From Sinobacterium norvegicum (GTDB lineage: Bacteria; Pseudomonadota; Gammaproteobacteria; Pseudomonadales; Sinobacteriaceae), in the NCBI RefSeq assembly GCF_923077115.1, contig NZ_CAKLPX010000001.1, positions 1,926,717 to 1,990,716 of the forward strand: 64,000 nucleotides of DNA, written 5' to 3'. The position numbers and the translations under genes were made by a program. This document shows, piece by piece, positions 9,292 through 19,268 of the stretch. The notes below the pieces were generated by a model. It made no database searches. It saw only the letters and a program-made list of their open reading frames with translations, and was not told the origin of the DNA. Numbering within the stretch: the first letter of the stretch is position 1; each line of letters begins with the position of its first letter.

Positions 9292-9619
9292 CGCCCGCCC
9301 CCTCTTTTTGCAGCAGTCCCTGTATCTCACCACGGAAGCCATAGACAGCTCTTCGTCCGGCCAACGCAACCAATTCGACAGTACGAGTCTGACCGGGCTC
9401 AAAACGCACGGCTGTTCCGGAAATGATATTTAATCGATATCCCAGGCTCAGCTTACGATCAAACTTCAGCGCCGCATTAGTCTCATAGAAATGGTAGTGT
9501 GAGCCCACCTGTATTGGACGGTCGGCATTATTAGCAACAACCAACTCTACCGTCTTACGGCCGACATTGAATTCAATATCGCCGCCCTTGGTTTCAATTT
9601 TTCCTGGTTTCATTGCCAT
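9284..9619 (-). CDS. ureB: Urease subunit beta
   Basis: Structural beta subunit of bacterial three-subunit urease. The 111-residue protein has the diagnostic [16 protein letters not shown] segment and a C-terminal [18 protein letters not shown] stretch followed by the VELVALAG motif. It lies two bases after ureA and overlaps ureC by eight bases. Length is slightly above the usual 101-106 residues because of a short C-terminal extension. Confidence 0.97.
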   Translation of the reverse strand: MAMKPGKIETKGGDIEFNVGRKTVELVVANNADRPIQVGSHYHFYETNAALKFDRKLSLGYRLNIISGTAVRFEPGQTRTVELVALAGRRAVYGFRGEIQGLLQKEGAGDE

Positions 9620-9621
9620 AC

Positions 9622-9924
9622 CTATACAATTGGATTGTGGACGGTCACCAGTTTGGTGCCATCTGGAAAGGTTGCCTCGACCTGCACCTCATCAACCAAA
9701 TCGACAACACCTTCCATCACCTGTTCAGCGGTCAGCACCTCACGACCGGCGCTCATCATCTCGGCTACCGTCCTCCCCTCTCGGGCACCTTCCATTACAG
9801 CACAGGTAATCAATGCAACCGCCTCTGGATAATTGAGCTTTAAGCCCTTGGCCAATCGCCGCTCGGCCAACAGACCGGCGGTAAATATCAGCAATTTATC
9901 TTTTTCTCTTGGGTTTAATTCCAC
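9622..9924 (-). CDS. ureA: Urease subunit gamma
   Basis: Structural gamma subunit of urease. Using the GTG at 9924 the product is exactly 100 residues, the family standard, and begins [16 protein letters not shown]. An AAGGGC ribosome site lies just upstream. A longer frame to 9978 would overlap ureD by more than 40 bases and add a non-conserved 18-residue leader. The motif [10 protein letters not shown] and the C-terminal [14 protein letters not shown] are diagnostic. Confidence 0.96.
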   Translation of the reverse strand: MELNPREKDKLLIFTAGLLAERRLAKGLKLNYPEAVALITCAVMEGAREGRTVAEMMSAGREVLTAEQVMEGVVDLVDEVQVEATFPDGTKLVTVHNPIV

Positions 9925-9937
9925 GGTATTGCCCTTG

Positions 9938-10813
9938 TTAAGTATTCCATATTCGCGGCCGACAGAGAGCCAGCCCACGATGTTGACGAATCAGTGACCA
10001 TAATAGTTCAAACATCTGCCGTGCAGGCTCGGCGTAAGCACCGAGATAGCGGCCAATCAATATGCCTTTACGGTATGTCAGCGCCAAACGGCCTTCAATA
10101 CCACTGGCCTCACAACGCTGACGCCAACCATCAACCTCATCATCGCTGCAATCCAGTGTGGCGTAAAAGGTGGCTAACACACTATTACCCGAAAGCCCCC
10201 AACGCGCAGCCAAGGCCTCTTCGCCGCCATTAAGCCGTGTTTTCTCAATCAACACGGCGCGCCCCATTTTTTTGATGGTTAAATCGAGCACAACAGTGCC
10301 TTTATCAAAGGATTCATCACAGCTTGGTCTGGCCAAACAAATGATATCCCAGCCCAGCACATCGCCCTGTTTGGCCAGATTGATCTCTGTTTTAAGTTCG
10401 ACATTAGCAGACTGAAAGATAATGGTTTCCTGAGGCAACCATTCGAGACAGCTATGACTGCCCACCGATAAAGAAATCACCTGACGCTGCCATTGTTGAT
10501 TGGCACGGGCTCGATAAACCTTACCCGCCGCTGGGGTTGTTAGCAGCACTTGGCTATGATCGCGGGCATCTGCCGCAATCAGTAAATCGTCACCGCTGAC
10601 CATGCCACCGGGCGGATGGAGAATGTAGATATGTGCCCGCCCGCCCTCTGGGTAAAAAGCACGCTGCACTCGCAGCGGCCCCAAATGCCGGCTACGCGTC
10701 AGTACTGTTTTTTCGGGACGAGATTCGAACACCAGCTCAAGCCTTGCCGGCCATGTCGTGGTTAACGACTGCGGCTGCTCGGGGGCGATAACGTTAGACA
10801 ATACCTGCTCCAA
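9938..10813 (-). CDS. ureD: Urease accessory protein UreD
   Basis: Scaffold protein that binds apo-urease and passes nickel from UreG. The protein of about 291 residues has the family segments [26 protein letters not shown] and [10 protein letters not shown]. It is the first gene of the cluster and its stop is 13 bases before the ureA start. The start is either TTG at 10813 or TTG at 10801; the latter has a better-spaced GGAG. Upstream of it is 84 bases of AT-rich DNA that must hold the operon promoter, though I cannot define it. Confidence 0.94.
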   Translation of the reverse strand: MEQVLSNVIAPEQPQSLTTTWPARLELVFESRPEKTVLTRSRHLGPLRVQRAFYPEGGRAHIYILHPPGGMVSGDDLLIAADARDHSQVLLTTPAAGKVYRARANQQWQRQVISLSVGSHSCLEWLPQETIIFQSANVELKTEINLAKQGDVLGWDIICLARPSCDESFDKGTVVLDLTIKKMGRAVLIEKTRLNGGEEALAARWGLSGNSVLATFYATLDCSDDEVDGWRQRCEASGIEGRLALTYRKGILIGRYLGAYAEPARQMFELLWSLIRQHRGLALCRPRIWNT

Positions 10814-10897
10814 ACTATCTGATTATTAATCACAATAGTTTATCACCATCATACAAATACCGTCATTAGCCATATGACGTATATCACTCTGCCACAA

Positions 10898-11335
10898 CTA
10901 TTTAAGCTGCAGCGCTCGCTGACCAATGGCCGCCGACATCTCATTAAAGCCACGCTGCAGTTGGCCGCCGACGAACAGCTTAACCAAAGGAGACAGCCAG
11001 CCCTCGAGCTTGAAAGTAGAAACATAACAAGCCTTGCCCGGCTCGGTCTCTGTTACCCAGTGACGCCGATGACTCGACAACATACCAAGAGGCATTTTAA
11101 TACCGTAACTCAACGCCTCACCCGGCAAGTGTTCAAGAATCGTCTCTTTTTGCGGCTGAGCAAAAAATGGCATCACCCGCACCTTCATGTTGATAGGTGA
11201 ACCCACGGCCAGGGTCGAATGACAAGCCACCACAAAGGGGTTCCATTCACCGTATTTTTTGGTATCAGTAATCACCTGCCAAACGGTTTCGGTAGTGGTA
11301 TCTATATCGATCTGATGATTAATCACGACAGCCAT
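10898..11335 (-). CDS. SRPBCC-domain protein (START/Bet v 1-like)
   Basis: The 145-residue protein has the N-terminal pattern INHQIDIDTTTETVWQVITD followed by YGEWNPF. This is typical of SRPBCC (polyketide cyclase/CoxG-like) ligand-binding domains. The family binds hydrophobic ligands in a deep cavity; ligand and role cannot be predicted. It is monocistronic, separated from nadA by a strong terminator, and lies upstream of the urease cluster in the same orientation with an 84-base gap to ureD. No catalytic residues are evident. Confidence 0.8.
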   Translation of the reverse strand: MAVVINHQIDIDTTTETVWQVITDTKKYGEWNPFVVACHSTLAVGSPINMKVRVMPFFAQPQKETILEHLPGEALSYGIKMPLGMLSSHRRHWVTETEPGKACYVSTFKLEGWLSPLVKLFVGGQLQRGFNEMSAAIGQRALQLK

Positions 11336-11444
11336 GGCCTTCCCTTCTTTTTATTATATTCAGACACTATTATGGTCATGCTAAACGCATAAGTCACTCT
11401 CAGGAAAAGGGCAATCCTTCGTGTTACTCCCCTGTTTTGGCGAC

Positions 11445-11485
11445 AAAAAAGCCCGATAACAGATCAATGTTATCGGGCTTTTTTT
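11445..11485. terminator. Bidirectional terminator after nadA
   Basis: AAAAAAGCCCGATAAC, an eight-base loop, then GTTATCGGGCTTTTTTT. It lies 18 bases beyond the nadA stop on the minus strand. The ten-base stem and U-tract are convincing. Confidence 0.88.
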
Positions 11486-11502
11486 ATCACCTGACAGTGA
11501 TA

Positions 11503-12543
11503 TCAGCCGGCATTAAAATCCAGCATCCGCTGCAAAGGCTTCATCGCAGCAACCCGCAAGGTCTCATCCACCTGAATCTCATTTAAGCCAAATTCCAGTG
11601 ACTGCAGCAGGTTTTGTAATTCGTTCATTCCCATCCACGGGCAACTGGCACAACTGCGACAAGTCGCACCGCTACCGGCAGTCGGCGCTACAATCAACTC
11701 TTTATCCGGCACTTCTTGCTGCATCTTGTAGAAGATACCCTGGTCAGTAGCGACAATAAATTGCTGGTTCGGCATCTCTTTTGCCGCGCGGATAATCTGC
11801 GACGTCGAGCCCGCCATATCGGCCAGCTCCACAACAGAGGCTGGCGACTCAGGGTGAACAAGAACCGCCGCATCCGGATAAACCTGTTTCAAATCCACAA
11901 TGCCCTGCGCCTTAAATTCCTCGTGCACAATACAAGAGCCATCCCAGCACAGAACATCGGCACCGGTCTGCTTTTGCACATAACCACCCAAATGCTTGTC
12001 TGGCGCCCAGAGGATTTTTTCACCCAGGCTGTCGAGGTGATCTACCACCTCAAGCGCAATGCTCGAGGTGACCACCCAGTCTGCACGCGCCTTAACTGCC
12101 GCCGAAGTGTTGGCATAAACAACCACGGTTCTATCGGGGTGCTGATCACAAAAATCATTGAACTGATCGATCGGGCAGCCGATATCAAGTGAGCATGTTG
12201 CCTCCAGCGTCGGCATTAGAATGCGCTTTTCTGGTGACAGTATTTTTGCCGTCTCGCCCATAAATTTAACACCGGCAACAATCAGTGTTTCAGCTGCATG
12301 GTTCTTACCAAAGCGTGCCATCTCTAAAGAATCAGAGACGCATCCACCGGTCTCTTCAGCCAGCGCCTGAATAATAGGCGAGGTATAGTAGTGAGCAACA
12401 ATAGCGGCATTCTTTTCTTTCAGGAGCTTTTTAATCTGCCCCACCAACAGCTGATCCTGCTCAGCGGTTGGCTTATCACCCTGCTCAGACGTTAAGTAGT
12501 CTCGGACCAAGGCTCGATCATTTTGTTGTTCAATAACAGACAT
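11503..12543 (-). CDS. nadA: Quinolinate synthase A
   Basis: [4Fe-4S] enzyme condensing iminoaspartate with dihydroxyacetone phosphate to quinolinate in NAD synthesis. The 346-residue protein starts MSVIEQQND at 12543. The three cluster cysteines match E. coli positions: Cys117, Cys204 and Cys301 in the CRSCASCPW motif. Residues HYYTSP and [11 protein letters not shown] line the substrate pocket. It is placed downstream of pal-cpoB and tRNA-Lys, the same neighbourhood as in E. coli. nadB is not in the window. Confidence 0.96.
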   Translation of the reverse strand: MSVIEQQNDRALVRDYLTSEQGDKPTAEQDQLLVGQIKKLLKEKNAAIVAHYYTSPIIQALAEETGGCVSDSLEMARFGKNHAAETLIVAGVKFMGETAKILSPEKRILMPTLEATCSLDIGCPIDQFNDFCDQHPDRTVVVYANTSAAVKARADWVVTSSIALEVVDHLDSLGEKILWAPDKHLGGYVQKQTGADVLCWDGSCIVHEEFKAQGIVDLKQVYPDAAVLVHPESPASVVELADMAGSTSQIIRAAKEMPNQQFIVATDQGIFYKMQQEVPDKELIVAPTAGSGATCRSCASCPWMGMNELQNLLQSLEFGLNEIQVDETLRVAAMKPLQRMLDFNAG

Positions 12544-12619
12544 AGCAAATACATAGTTCGATGAATGACGGCGCAATCATACCACGTCCGTATCGCGGGA
12601 GAAAATAATCAGACGCAAC

Positions 12620-12651
12620 AAAAAAGGGGAGCCTAATAGGCTCCCCTTTTT
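12620..12651 (-). terminator. Terminator of the tRNA-Lys transcript
   Basis: On the minus strand AAAAAGGGGAGCC, loop TATTA, GGCTCCCCTTTTT lies just beyond the downstream tRNA-Lys gene. The GC stem is flanked by A and T runs, so it may also act on the + strand. Confidence 0.85.
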
Positions 12652-12656
12652 AAATA

Positions 12657-12732
12657 TGGTGGGTCGTACTGGATTCGAACCAGTGACCAATTGGTTAAAA
12701 GCCAACTGCTCTACCAACTGAGCTAACGACCC
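12657..12732 (-). tRNA. tRNA-Lys (anticodon UUU), copy 1
   Basis: The minus strand reads GGGTCGTTAGCTCAGTTGG at the 5' end. The anticodon loop is CTTTTAA, the T-arm GGTTCGAATCC, and acceptor strand ACGACCC is followed by A and an encoded CCA. The length is 76 bases. The sequence is identical to the second copy 214 bases away, and both lie between cpoB and nadA as in E. coli. Confidence 0.97.
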
Positions 12733-12904
12733 GTATAACGAAATTTAACTTTGCAGATAAATATTCTTGCGCTCAGTTGAGTGGCGGCGATTTTACCCAC
12801 TGGCTTATACCTTGGCAAGTACTTTCTTGCTGTTTGCCCAACTATTTATATTCGAGCTTTTTTCAGTCTGTTTCGGCACGGAAAATTGCTAAATTTCAGA
12901 CAAA

Positions 12905-12938
12905 AAAAGAGGACTTACCCGACGGCAAATCCTCTCTT
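12905..12938 (-). terminator. Weak hairpin between the two tRNA-Lys genes
   Basis: The minus strand has a short AAGAGAGGA / TCCTCTTTT imperfect stem with a 16-base loop, followed by T residues. It may be a weak terminator or a processing signal after the upstream tRNA-Lys. Confidence 0.4.
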
Positions 12939-12945
12939 TAAAATA

Positions 12946-13021
12946 TGGTGGGTCGTACTGGATTCGAACCAGTGACCAATTGGTTAAAAGCCAACTGCTC
13001 TACCAACTGAGCTAACGACCC
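12946..13021 (-). tRNA. tRNA-Lys (anticodon UUU), copy 2
   Basis: It is base-for-base identical to the copy at 12657-12732, including the encoded CCA and a few flanking 3' bases (AAATAT on the + strand). It has the same CTTTTAA anticodon loop. This is the promoter-proximal copy, with a plausible sigma-70 promoter just upstream. Confidence 0.97.
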
Positions 13022-13038
13022 TCGTTGGAACGGCGCAA

Positions 13039-13066
13039 ATAATACCTTTTGCCGAAAAAAACACAA
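13039..13066 (-). promoter_or_regulatory. Probable promoter of tRNA-Lys
   Basis: The minus strand has TTGTGT (13061-13066), a 16-base spacer and TATTAT (13039-13044), then a GC-rich TTGCGCCG discriminator about 20 bases before the mature tRNA. The arrangement fits a growth-rate-controlled tRNA promoter; support is motif-only. Confidence 0.45.
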
Positions 13067-13149
13067 GTACTATTTACAACTTTCTAATAACAATTTACAA
13101 ATCGACCTCTAAAACTGTCCTAACTCAACAATCTTAAGGCCTATTACAA

Positions 13150-13902
13150 TCAATAGTGCTGCCGCAAAAAGTCCTCAGCCATTTTACTGGTAGGAAGAGA
13201 CTGGCCCTGGTACTTGCCTACAATATCCTCCATCAAAGTCTTGGCCTTGGCCTTATCACCCAATTGATAATATGTCTTGCCGAGTTTAAACATGGCATCG
13301 GGCGCTTTTCGATCATTCGGGTACTGACTAATCAGCTGCTCAAATAACTGCCTGGCCTTTTCGCTATCCGGCTTTAACAATGACAACTCGGCTGCCCAAT
13401 AATAAGCATTTGGGGTGTATTTACCATTTGGGTAAGCCACTAAGAAAGCATCAAAGGCTGTCGTTGCCTGCTCGATTTTTTGTTGCCGAATCAGACCATA
13501 GGCCTCATCATAAGCCGCCTTTTCTCCTGCACCCGCAGACTGGCCTGACGCTGGAACCACAGCGGTAGCAGGTGAGACTGCTGTTGCTCCGCCCTGTATC
13601 GCAGTGAGACGTCGGTCAATACTCAGGTAATCATCTTTTCGCTGCTGCTGAAGCTGACGAATGGTATGCGATTGCTCTTCCACAATACCGCGCAATTGCA
13701 TGACCTCTTGCTGCAACATCTGCAACTGGTTAAACAACTCCGCTCCACCTTGATTTTGACTGATAGGGGCTGCTAAAACAGGTTGCTCTATCGGTTTGGT
13801 GGCGGTGGCATCAACAATTTCTATCTGCCCAATAGCAAAAGGGGAGTGCAAAAGCACTCCCCCCGCAAAGGCCGAGATAATGGCAGTCATGCTGTTTTTC
13901 AT
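13150..13902 (-). CDS. cpoB: Tol-Pal system protein CpoB (YbgF)
   Basis: Periplasmic protein coordinating peptidoglycan synthesis with outer-membrane constriction through the Tol-Pal system. The 250-residue product has a signal peptide ending near residue 25. A coiled-coil at about 53-100 follows (ELFNQLQMLQQEVMQLRG), the trimerisation region. The C-terminal half holds TPR repeats (about 130-250), with AYDEAYGLIRQQ and the repeated YPNGKYTPNAYYWAAE-like units. It starts 28 bases after pal with a GAGGG ribosome site, so the two are probably one operon. Confidence 0.93.
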   Translation of the reverse strand: MKNSMTAIISAFAGGVLLHSPFAIGQIEIVDATATKPIEQPVLAAPISQNQGGAELFNQLQMLQQEVMQLRGIVEEQSHTIRQLQQQRKDDYLSIDRRLTAIQGGATAVSPATAVVPASGQSAGAGEKAAYDEAYGLIRQQKIEQATTAFDAFLVAYPNGKYTPNAYYWAAELSLLKPDSEKARQLFEQLISQYPNDRKAPDAMFKLGKTYYQLGDKAKAKTLMEDIVGKYQGQSLPTSKMAEDFLRQHY

Positions 13903-13930
13903 CTAGCCCTCTTCGATATAACGTCAGTAC

Positions 13931-14443
13931 TTATTTAGAGTACTTCAGCTCTACACGACGGTTCTGTGACCAAACTGAATCACCGTAACCCTGTACAGCA
14001 GGCTTCTCTTCACCGTAGCTGATGACTTCGATCTGAGCGCGAGGCACGCCCTGAATAGCTAAATAGTTGGCAACGGCCTGGGCACGACGCTCACCTAGCG
14101 CAAGGTTATACTCAGGAGTACCACGCTCATCGGCGTGACCTTCTAAGCGAATAACACCTGGCAGCTCCTTAAGAACCATGGCCTGCGCATCAAGATCGGC
14201 ACGAACATCAGCGCTCAGCGTTGAAGTATCGAAAGCGAAAAGGTATACGTTGTTTAGTGCGGCTTCAGCAGCAGCTTGGGCATCGGCGGCAGCTTGAGCA
14301 GCAGCGGCTTCGGCAGCGGCTTGTTCAGCAGCGGCAGCTTCGGCGGCAGCGGCATCATCAGCTTCTTGGGTAGAAGAACAACCAGATACCAATGCCATTG
14401 CTACGGCTAGGCCGGCAGCAGTTTTTAACTTTTGTAGAGCCAT
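13931..14443 (-). CDS. pal: Peptidoglycan-associated lipoprotein Pal
   Basis: Outer-membrane lipoprotein that anchors the envelope by binding peptidoglycan through an OmpA-like domain. The lipobox LVSGC ends at Cys22. Residues about 28-62 are an unusually long Ala/Glu-rich linker. The OmpA_C domain from about 65 to 170 includes HADERGTPEYNLALGERRA, the peptidoglycan-binding signature. It is followed by cpoB, but tolQ, tolR, tolA and tolB are not upstream; a TetR gene is there instead. The core tol genes must lie elsewhere or be absent. Confidence 0.95.
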   Translation of the reverse strand: MALQKLKTAAGLAVAMALVSGCSSTQEADDAAAAEAAAAEQAAAEAAAAQAAADAQAAAEAALNNVYLFAFDTSTLSADVRADLDAQAMVLKELPGVIRLEGHADERGTPEYNLALGERRAQAVANYLAIQGVPRAQIEVISYGEEKPAVQGYGDSVWSQNRRVELKYSK

Positions 14444-14687
14444 GATAATAATCTCATCTTTAACGGTTAATGGCCGGAATCAGATTTCCTTTAACGGATC
14501 ACTCATTCTACGTCCTGTTGTATACCAAACCAAGAATAGTAAAGTAAATCAGGTCTTTCCTGCAATAGCGGGTTTAGCGTTTTTTGATCTGTGGCACGCC
14601 AAAATGGTAGAGCCATGACCAGTTTCACACTAATTTGACAACTTGATTATAGTGCAATGTCTAAAAAATACACGGCAAACCAATTGG

Positions 14688-15281
14688 CTAGGCAAGAATA
14701 CGCTTAATGCTATCGATCAACATATCGATAAATTGCTGCTGATCAAACTCACCATCATTCACAATATAGCTGCAAAGCCCTTGAAACATAAGGCTATCAA
14801 TAAGCAACCACTTAATTTTTATCACGCTGGGCTCGCGCGCTGGCAGCAGCTCTCCCAGCATTTGCTTCAGCCTGATAGTGTTTGGCAGCTGAGCAACTCG
14901 CTTGCGGCGCAGCATGGCGTAATCCTGCTGCGACATGAGCTGACTGTTTATACGCAGAAAATAACGGCCCGACTCACCACCGTTGAGCATTTGCTGCAGC
15001 GGCAAAATCAGCACCTCTATGGCGTCGTGAAGGGTGTAATCAGAACCCAGCTTGTCAATTAAAGCGCCTCGGCAATCATCAACGGCCAGTGCATGTTTAT
15101 CCAGCACCGCATCAATCAATGCCTGCTTACCACCAAAGTGATACTGCAGAGCGTTGCGGTTTTTTTGTTCTGCCTGTCGATTAATATCGGCCAGGGTCAC
15201 ACTATCTATACCTTTAACAGCAAATAAGTACTCTGCAGCGTCGATTAAGCGGTTGCGGGTAATATGGGTATCTTTTCTCAC
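14688..15281 (-). CDS. TetR-family transcriptional regulator
   Basis: The 197-residue protein has an N-terminal TetR HTH. It starts RKDTHITRNRLIDAAEYLFA, then has a recognition helix region in ADINRQAEQKNRNALQYHFG with the typical YHFGGKQALIDAVL tail (residues about 12-60). The C-terminal ligand-binding half is unlike any family I know. The start is GTG at 15281. It is isolated between the purA terminator and pal and has no evident target gene beside it apart from its own upstream region. Confidence 0.85.
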   Translation of the reverse strand: MRKDTHITRNRLIDAAEYLFAVKGIDSVTLADINRQAEQKNRNALQYHFGGKQALIDAVLDKHALAVDDCRGALIDKLGSDYTLHDAIEVLILPLQQMLNGGESGRYFLRINSQLMSQQDYAMLRRKRVAQLPNTIRLKQMLGELLPAREPSVIKIKWLLIDSLMFQGLCSYIVNDGEFDQQQFIDMLIDSIKRILA

Positions 15282-15464
15282 AAATTGGTCCTGATTAAAA
15301 TCATTGGCCTAACACTTGGGCTTAGGCCAAAATATTACATTTTAGTCATAAAAGACAGCGGTTAATTCACAGCACTTAAAATACCAACACCAACAGTTAA
15401 TACCTCGCCATTAATTAATGCAAGCACCCAACCGTCAAAACACCCATTCCAATACACCAAAAAA

Positions 15465-15492
15465 CAAAAAACCCCGCACAGGCGGGGCTTTT
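15465..15492 (-). terminator. Terminator of purA
   Basis: The minus strand reads AAAAGCCCCGC, short loop, GCGGGGTTTTTTG, 23 bases after the purA stop. Confidence 0.85.
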
Positions 15493-15515
15493 ATGGCTGC
15501 AAACAAAGCGAGCCG

Positions 15516-16841
<1,326 letters not shown>

Positions 16842-16847
16842 TCAGTA

Positions 16848-18026
16848 TCATTTTGTGATTGGCTGTAATGACCACTGGTCACCACTGCCAACTAATAAAT
16901 GAGTACAATTTGAACCGGCAGCCTGTTTTGGCAGGCCACAAATTACAATTTTCTTTTCATGACGCAGGTTTTGAATCTGCTGCCACTGGCCGTGATCGTC
17001 GCTGTAAGGCGCGAAGATAATATCGGCGTTTTCAACCTTATTCACCGCCAAGTTCAGCAGCGATTTTAATTCGGTGGTAAAACCTGTCGCCGGACGCGCA
17101 CGGCCAAAAACCCTGCCAATATCATCATAGCGACCACCATTGGCGACGGCATAACCACAGCCATTGGCGTAGGCGCCAAAGACCAAGCCTGTATGATAGT
17201 GATATCCCCGCAACTCACTTAAATCAAAGTATAAGTTCAAGTCGCCGTGGCGCAATTGGATCTGCTCTGCCACTTCGCGTAATTGTTTGATGGCCTGAAT
17301 GACTTCGTCACTGGCATTCGCCAGCAACGCCTCGGCCTTAGCCAGCACCGAAATATCCCCATAGAGCTGGGTAAAGGCCGACATCTGTGCAGCCAATTCA
17401 GCATCGGGGATGTATTGCGCGATCACCGCATTGATTTCGCCGACAGCCTTGCGCTGCAGCACTTCAAATAATTCGTTTTCTTGGTCTGTTGTCAAACCAG
17501 CATCAGCCGCTAAGCTGCGGAAAATTCCCACATGTCCCAGTTCTAGCGTAACATCCCCGATCCCCACACTGCTCAGTGTTTCTAGCATCAAAGAAATGAC
17601 TTCAATATCGGCTGCGACACTGCCTTCACCGTACAACTCGGCACCCAGCTGTATCGGCGAGCGAGAGGCCATTAACGACTTCGGCTTAGTGTGCAGCACG
17701 CTGCCTGCGTAGCATAGTCGAGTAGGCTCATCACTGCGAATACTGTGCGCATCGATTCTGGCAGCCTGAGCGGTAATGTCGGGACGAATAGCCATCTGAC
17801 GGCCGGATAGCTGATCGGTAACTGTAAAACTGCTTAACTCAACATCACTGCCCATACCGATCAGTAGAGAATCGGTAAATTCAATCAGCGGCGGCATGAC
17901 CAACTCATAGCCCCAGCTGCGATATAAATCGAGTAGACGTCGGCGCATGTTTTCTGCCTGCTGAGCCTGTGCCGGCAACAATTCCTCGACACCCTCTGGA
18001 AGCAACCACCTATCCGCTACAGTCAT
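16848..18026 (-). CDS. hisZ: ATP phosphoribosyltransferase regulatory subunit HisZ
   Basis: Catalytically inactive HisRS paralogue that forms the ATP phosphoribosyltransferase complex with a short-form HisG in histidine synthesis. The 392-residue protein has class II synthetase-like motifs: DRWLLPEGVEELLPAQA at the N-terminus, RPDITAQAARI, and a weak motif 3 GGRYDDI. It lacks the C-terminal anticodon-binding domain. The pair with purA and the upstream DUF2065 gene is typical of Pseudomonas-like genomes. The presence of HisZ predicts a short HisG elsewhere in the genome. Confidence 0.94.
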   Translation of the reverse strand: MTVADRWLLPEGVEELLPAQAQQAENMRRRLLDLYRSWGYELVMPPLIEFTDSLLIGMGSDVELSSFTVTDQLSGRQMAIRPDITAQAARIDAHSIRSDEPTRLCYAGSVLHTKPKSLMASRSPIQLGAELYGEGSVAADIEVISLMLETLSSVGIGDVTLELGHVGIFRSLAADAGLTTDQENELFEVLQRKAVGEINAVIAQYIPDAELAAQMSAFTQLYGDISVLAKAEALLANASDEVIQAIKQLREVAEQIQLRHGDLNLYFDLSELRGYHYHTGLVFGAYANGCGYAVANGGRYDDIGRVFGRARPATGFTTELKSLLNLAVNKVENADIIFAPYSDDHGQWQQIQNLRHEKKIVICGLPKQAAGSNCTHLLVGSGDQWSLQPITK

Positions 18027-18060
18027 TTATTTGCCTCTACCACTTGCATCAATCAATCAA

Positions 18061-18249
18061 TTAGCTGCGAACAACTGTTAATAACATTGTTCCCAACACC
18101 ATAATAATTAAACCAAACCAACGTATTGTATTATTCCGCTGGGCGGCTAATTTTAATAAGCTTAAACGCCATTGCTGCGGCGCCAAGAAAGGCATAACGC
18201 CCTCAATAATCATGACCAAACTTAGGGCTGTGAGCATCTCTATCCACAT
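18061..18249 (-). CDS. DUF2065 small membrane protein
   Basis: A 62-residue inner-membrane protein with two hydrophobic helices, at about residues 5-24 and 42-60 (RWFGLIIMVLGTMLLTVV). The family is DUF2065, which is almost always found between hflC and hisZ or purA. Its function is unknown; the steady link to hflKC suggests a role in membrane protein quality control, but that is only context. It is separated from hflC by a terminator and has its own start 25 bases after that hairpin. Confidence 0.88.
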   Translation of the reverse strand: MWIEMLTALSLVMIIEGVMPFLAPQQWRLSLLKLAAQRNNTIRWFGLIIMVLGTMLLTVVRS

Positions 18250-18273
18250 AAAAAACCCTCAAAAGCCACGCAT

Positions 18274-18297
18274 AAAAAAACCGGGAATCCCCGGTTG
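18274..18297 (-). terminator. Terminator after hflC
   Basis: The minus strand reads AACCGGG, loop GATT, CCCGGTTTTTTT. It sits between hflC and the DUF2065 gene and probably ends the hflK-hflC message. Confidence 0.75.
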
Positions 18298-18392
18298 ACG
18301 AATACTAACACAGAACTATTCAGGCTAAAAACGACAATTGACCTTAACCTTCAATTTAATTGGCAGCCGCCCTTGGACGACCGCCAATCAAC

Positions 18393-19268
18393 TTACTTTT
18401 TACCTTTGCTGTCACCCAGGTAGCGGAAGAAATCGCTGGAAGGATCGACGACCATAATGTCGGACTTATTAGAGAAGCTATTGCGATAAGCCTCTAAGCT
18501 ACGCACGAAGGCATAGAACTCCGGATCTTGATTGTAAGCATTGGCATATATTGAGGCAGCCTCCGCATCACCCTCACCGCGCAGTACCTGCGAATCCCTA
18601 AAAGCATTAGCCTCGATAATAGTACGCTGACGCTCGGCCGCTGCGCTGATACCTTCTGCTAATTCTCTACCTTGGGCGCGATGCTCACGTGCCTCACGCT
18701 GACGCTCGGTATTCATCCGCGCATAAACAGACTCAGATACCTCAGCGGGTAAGTCGATCTGCTTTACCCGGATATCGACAAGCTCTATACCCAGCTGTGC
18801 ACGCATGGTCTTGTCGAGGCGAGTGGTTAACTCCTCCATCAATTCATCCCGCTGCCCTGAGACAACCTCGTGCATTGAACGACGACCGAACTGGGCACGC
18901 AGACCATCATTGATTCGACGAGCCAAGATGTTCTGTGCATTCATCTCATCACCACTGGTCGAAGTGTAAAACTTCTCCACATCGGCAATCCGCCACTTGG
19001 CGAAGTAGTCAACGATAACGGCCTTTTTCTCCAGCGTTAAATAACGTGCAGAGGGCGAGTCCAGCGTCAGTAACCGGGCATCAAACTTACGCACGGTGTT
19101 GACGAATGGAATTTTTATATGCAGACCGGGCTTAACATCGGGCTGTACCACGGCACCAAACTTGAGCAATACAGCACGCTCAGTTTCTTTCACCACATAT
19201 AAACTGTTCGAGGCAACTAACACCAACAGTGCTAACAGGCCCAATATCAACGGCGATTTATTATTCAT
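18393..19268 (-). CDS. hflC: Membrane protease modulator HflC
   Basis: SPFH/prohibitin-fold protein that complexes with HflK around FtsH in the inner membrane and modulates its proteolysis. The 291-residue product has one N-terminal membrane helix (about 7-25, LILGLLALLVLVASNSLYVV) and the SPFH domain that follows. The coiled region contains RQREAREHRAQGRELAEGI, typical of HflC. The start is adjacent to the hflK stop with no gap, so the two are translationally linked. Confidence 0.96.
   Translation of the reverse strand: MNNKSPLILGLLALLVLVASNSLYVVKETERAVLLKFGAVVQPDVKPGLHIKIPFVNTVRKFDARLLTLDSPSARYLTLEKKAVIVDYFAKWRIADVEKFYTSTSGDEMNAQNILARRINDGLRAQFGRRSMHEVVSGQRDELMEELTTRLDKTMRAQLGIELVDIRVKQIDLPAEVSESVYARMNTERQREAREHRAQGRELAEGISAAAERQRTIIEANAFRDSQVLRGEGDAEAASIYANAYNQDPEFYAFVRSLEAYRNSFSNKSDIMVVDPSSDFFRYLGDSKGKK

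Noticed and set aside
11716..12192. 158-codon open frame on the + strand
   Set aside because: Lies fully antisense to nadA; composition follows the complementary coding frame and no motif is visible.
12781..12975. 64-codon open frame on the + strand
   Set aside because: Runs into a tRNA-Lys gene on the other strand; not plausible as a coding gene.
14635..14664. TTGACA-like -35 on the + strand upstream of the TetR gene 3' end
   Set aside because: No good -10 box at the right distance and no + strand gene follows.
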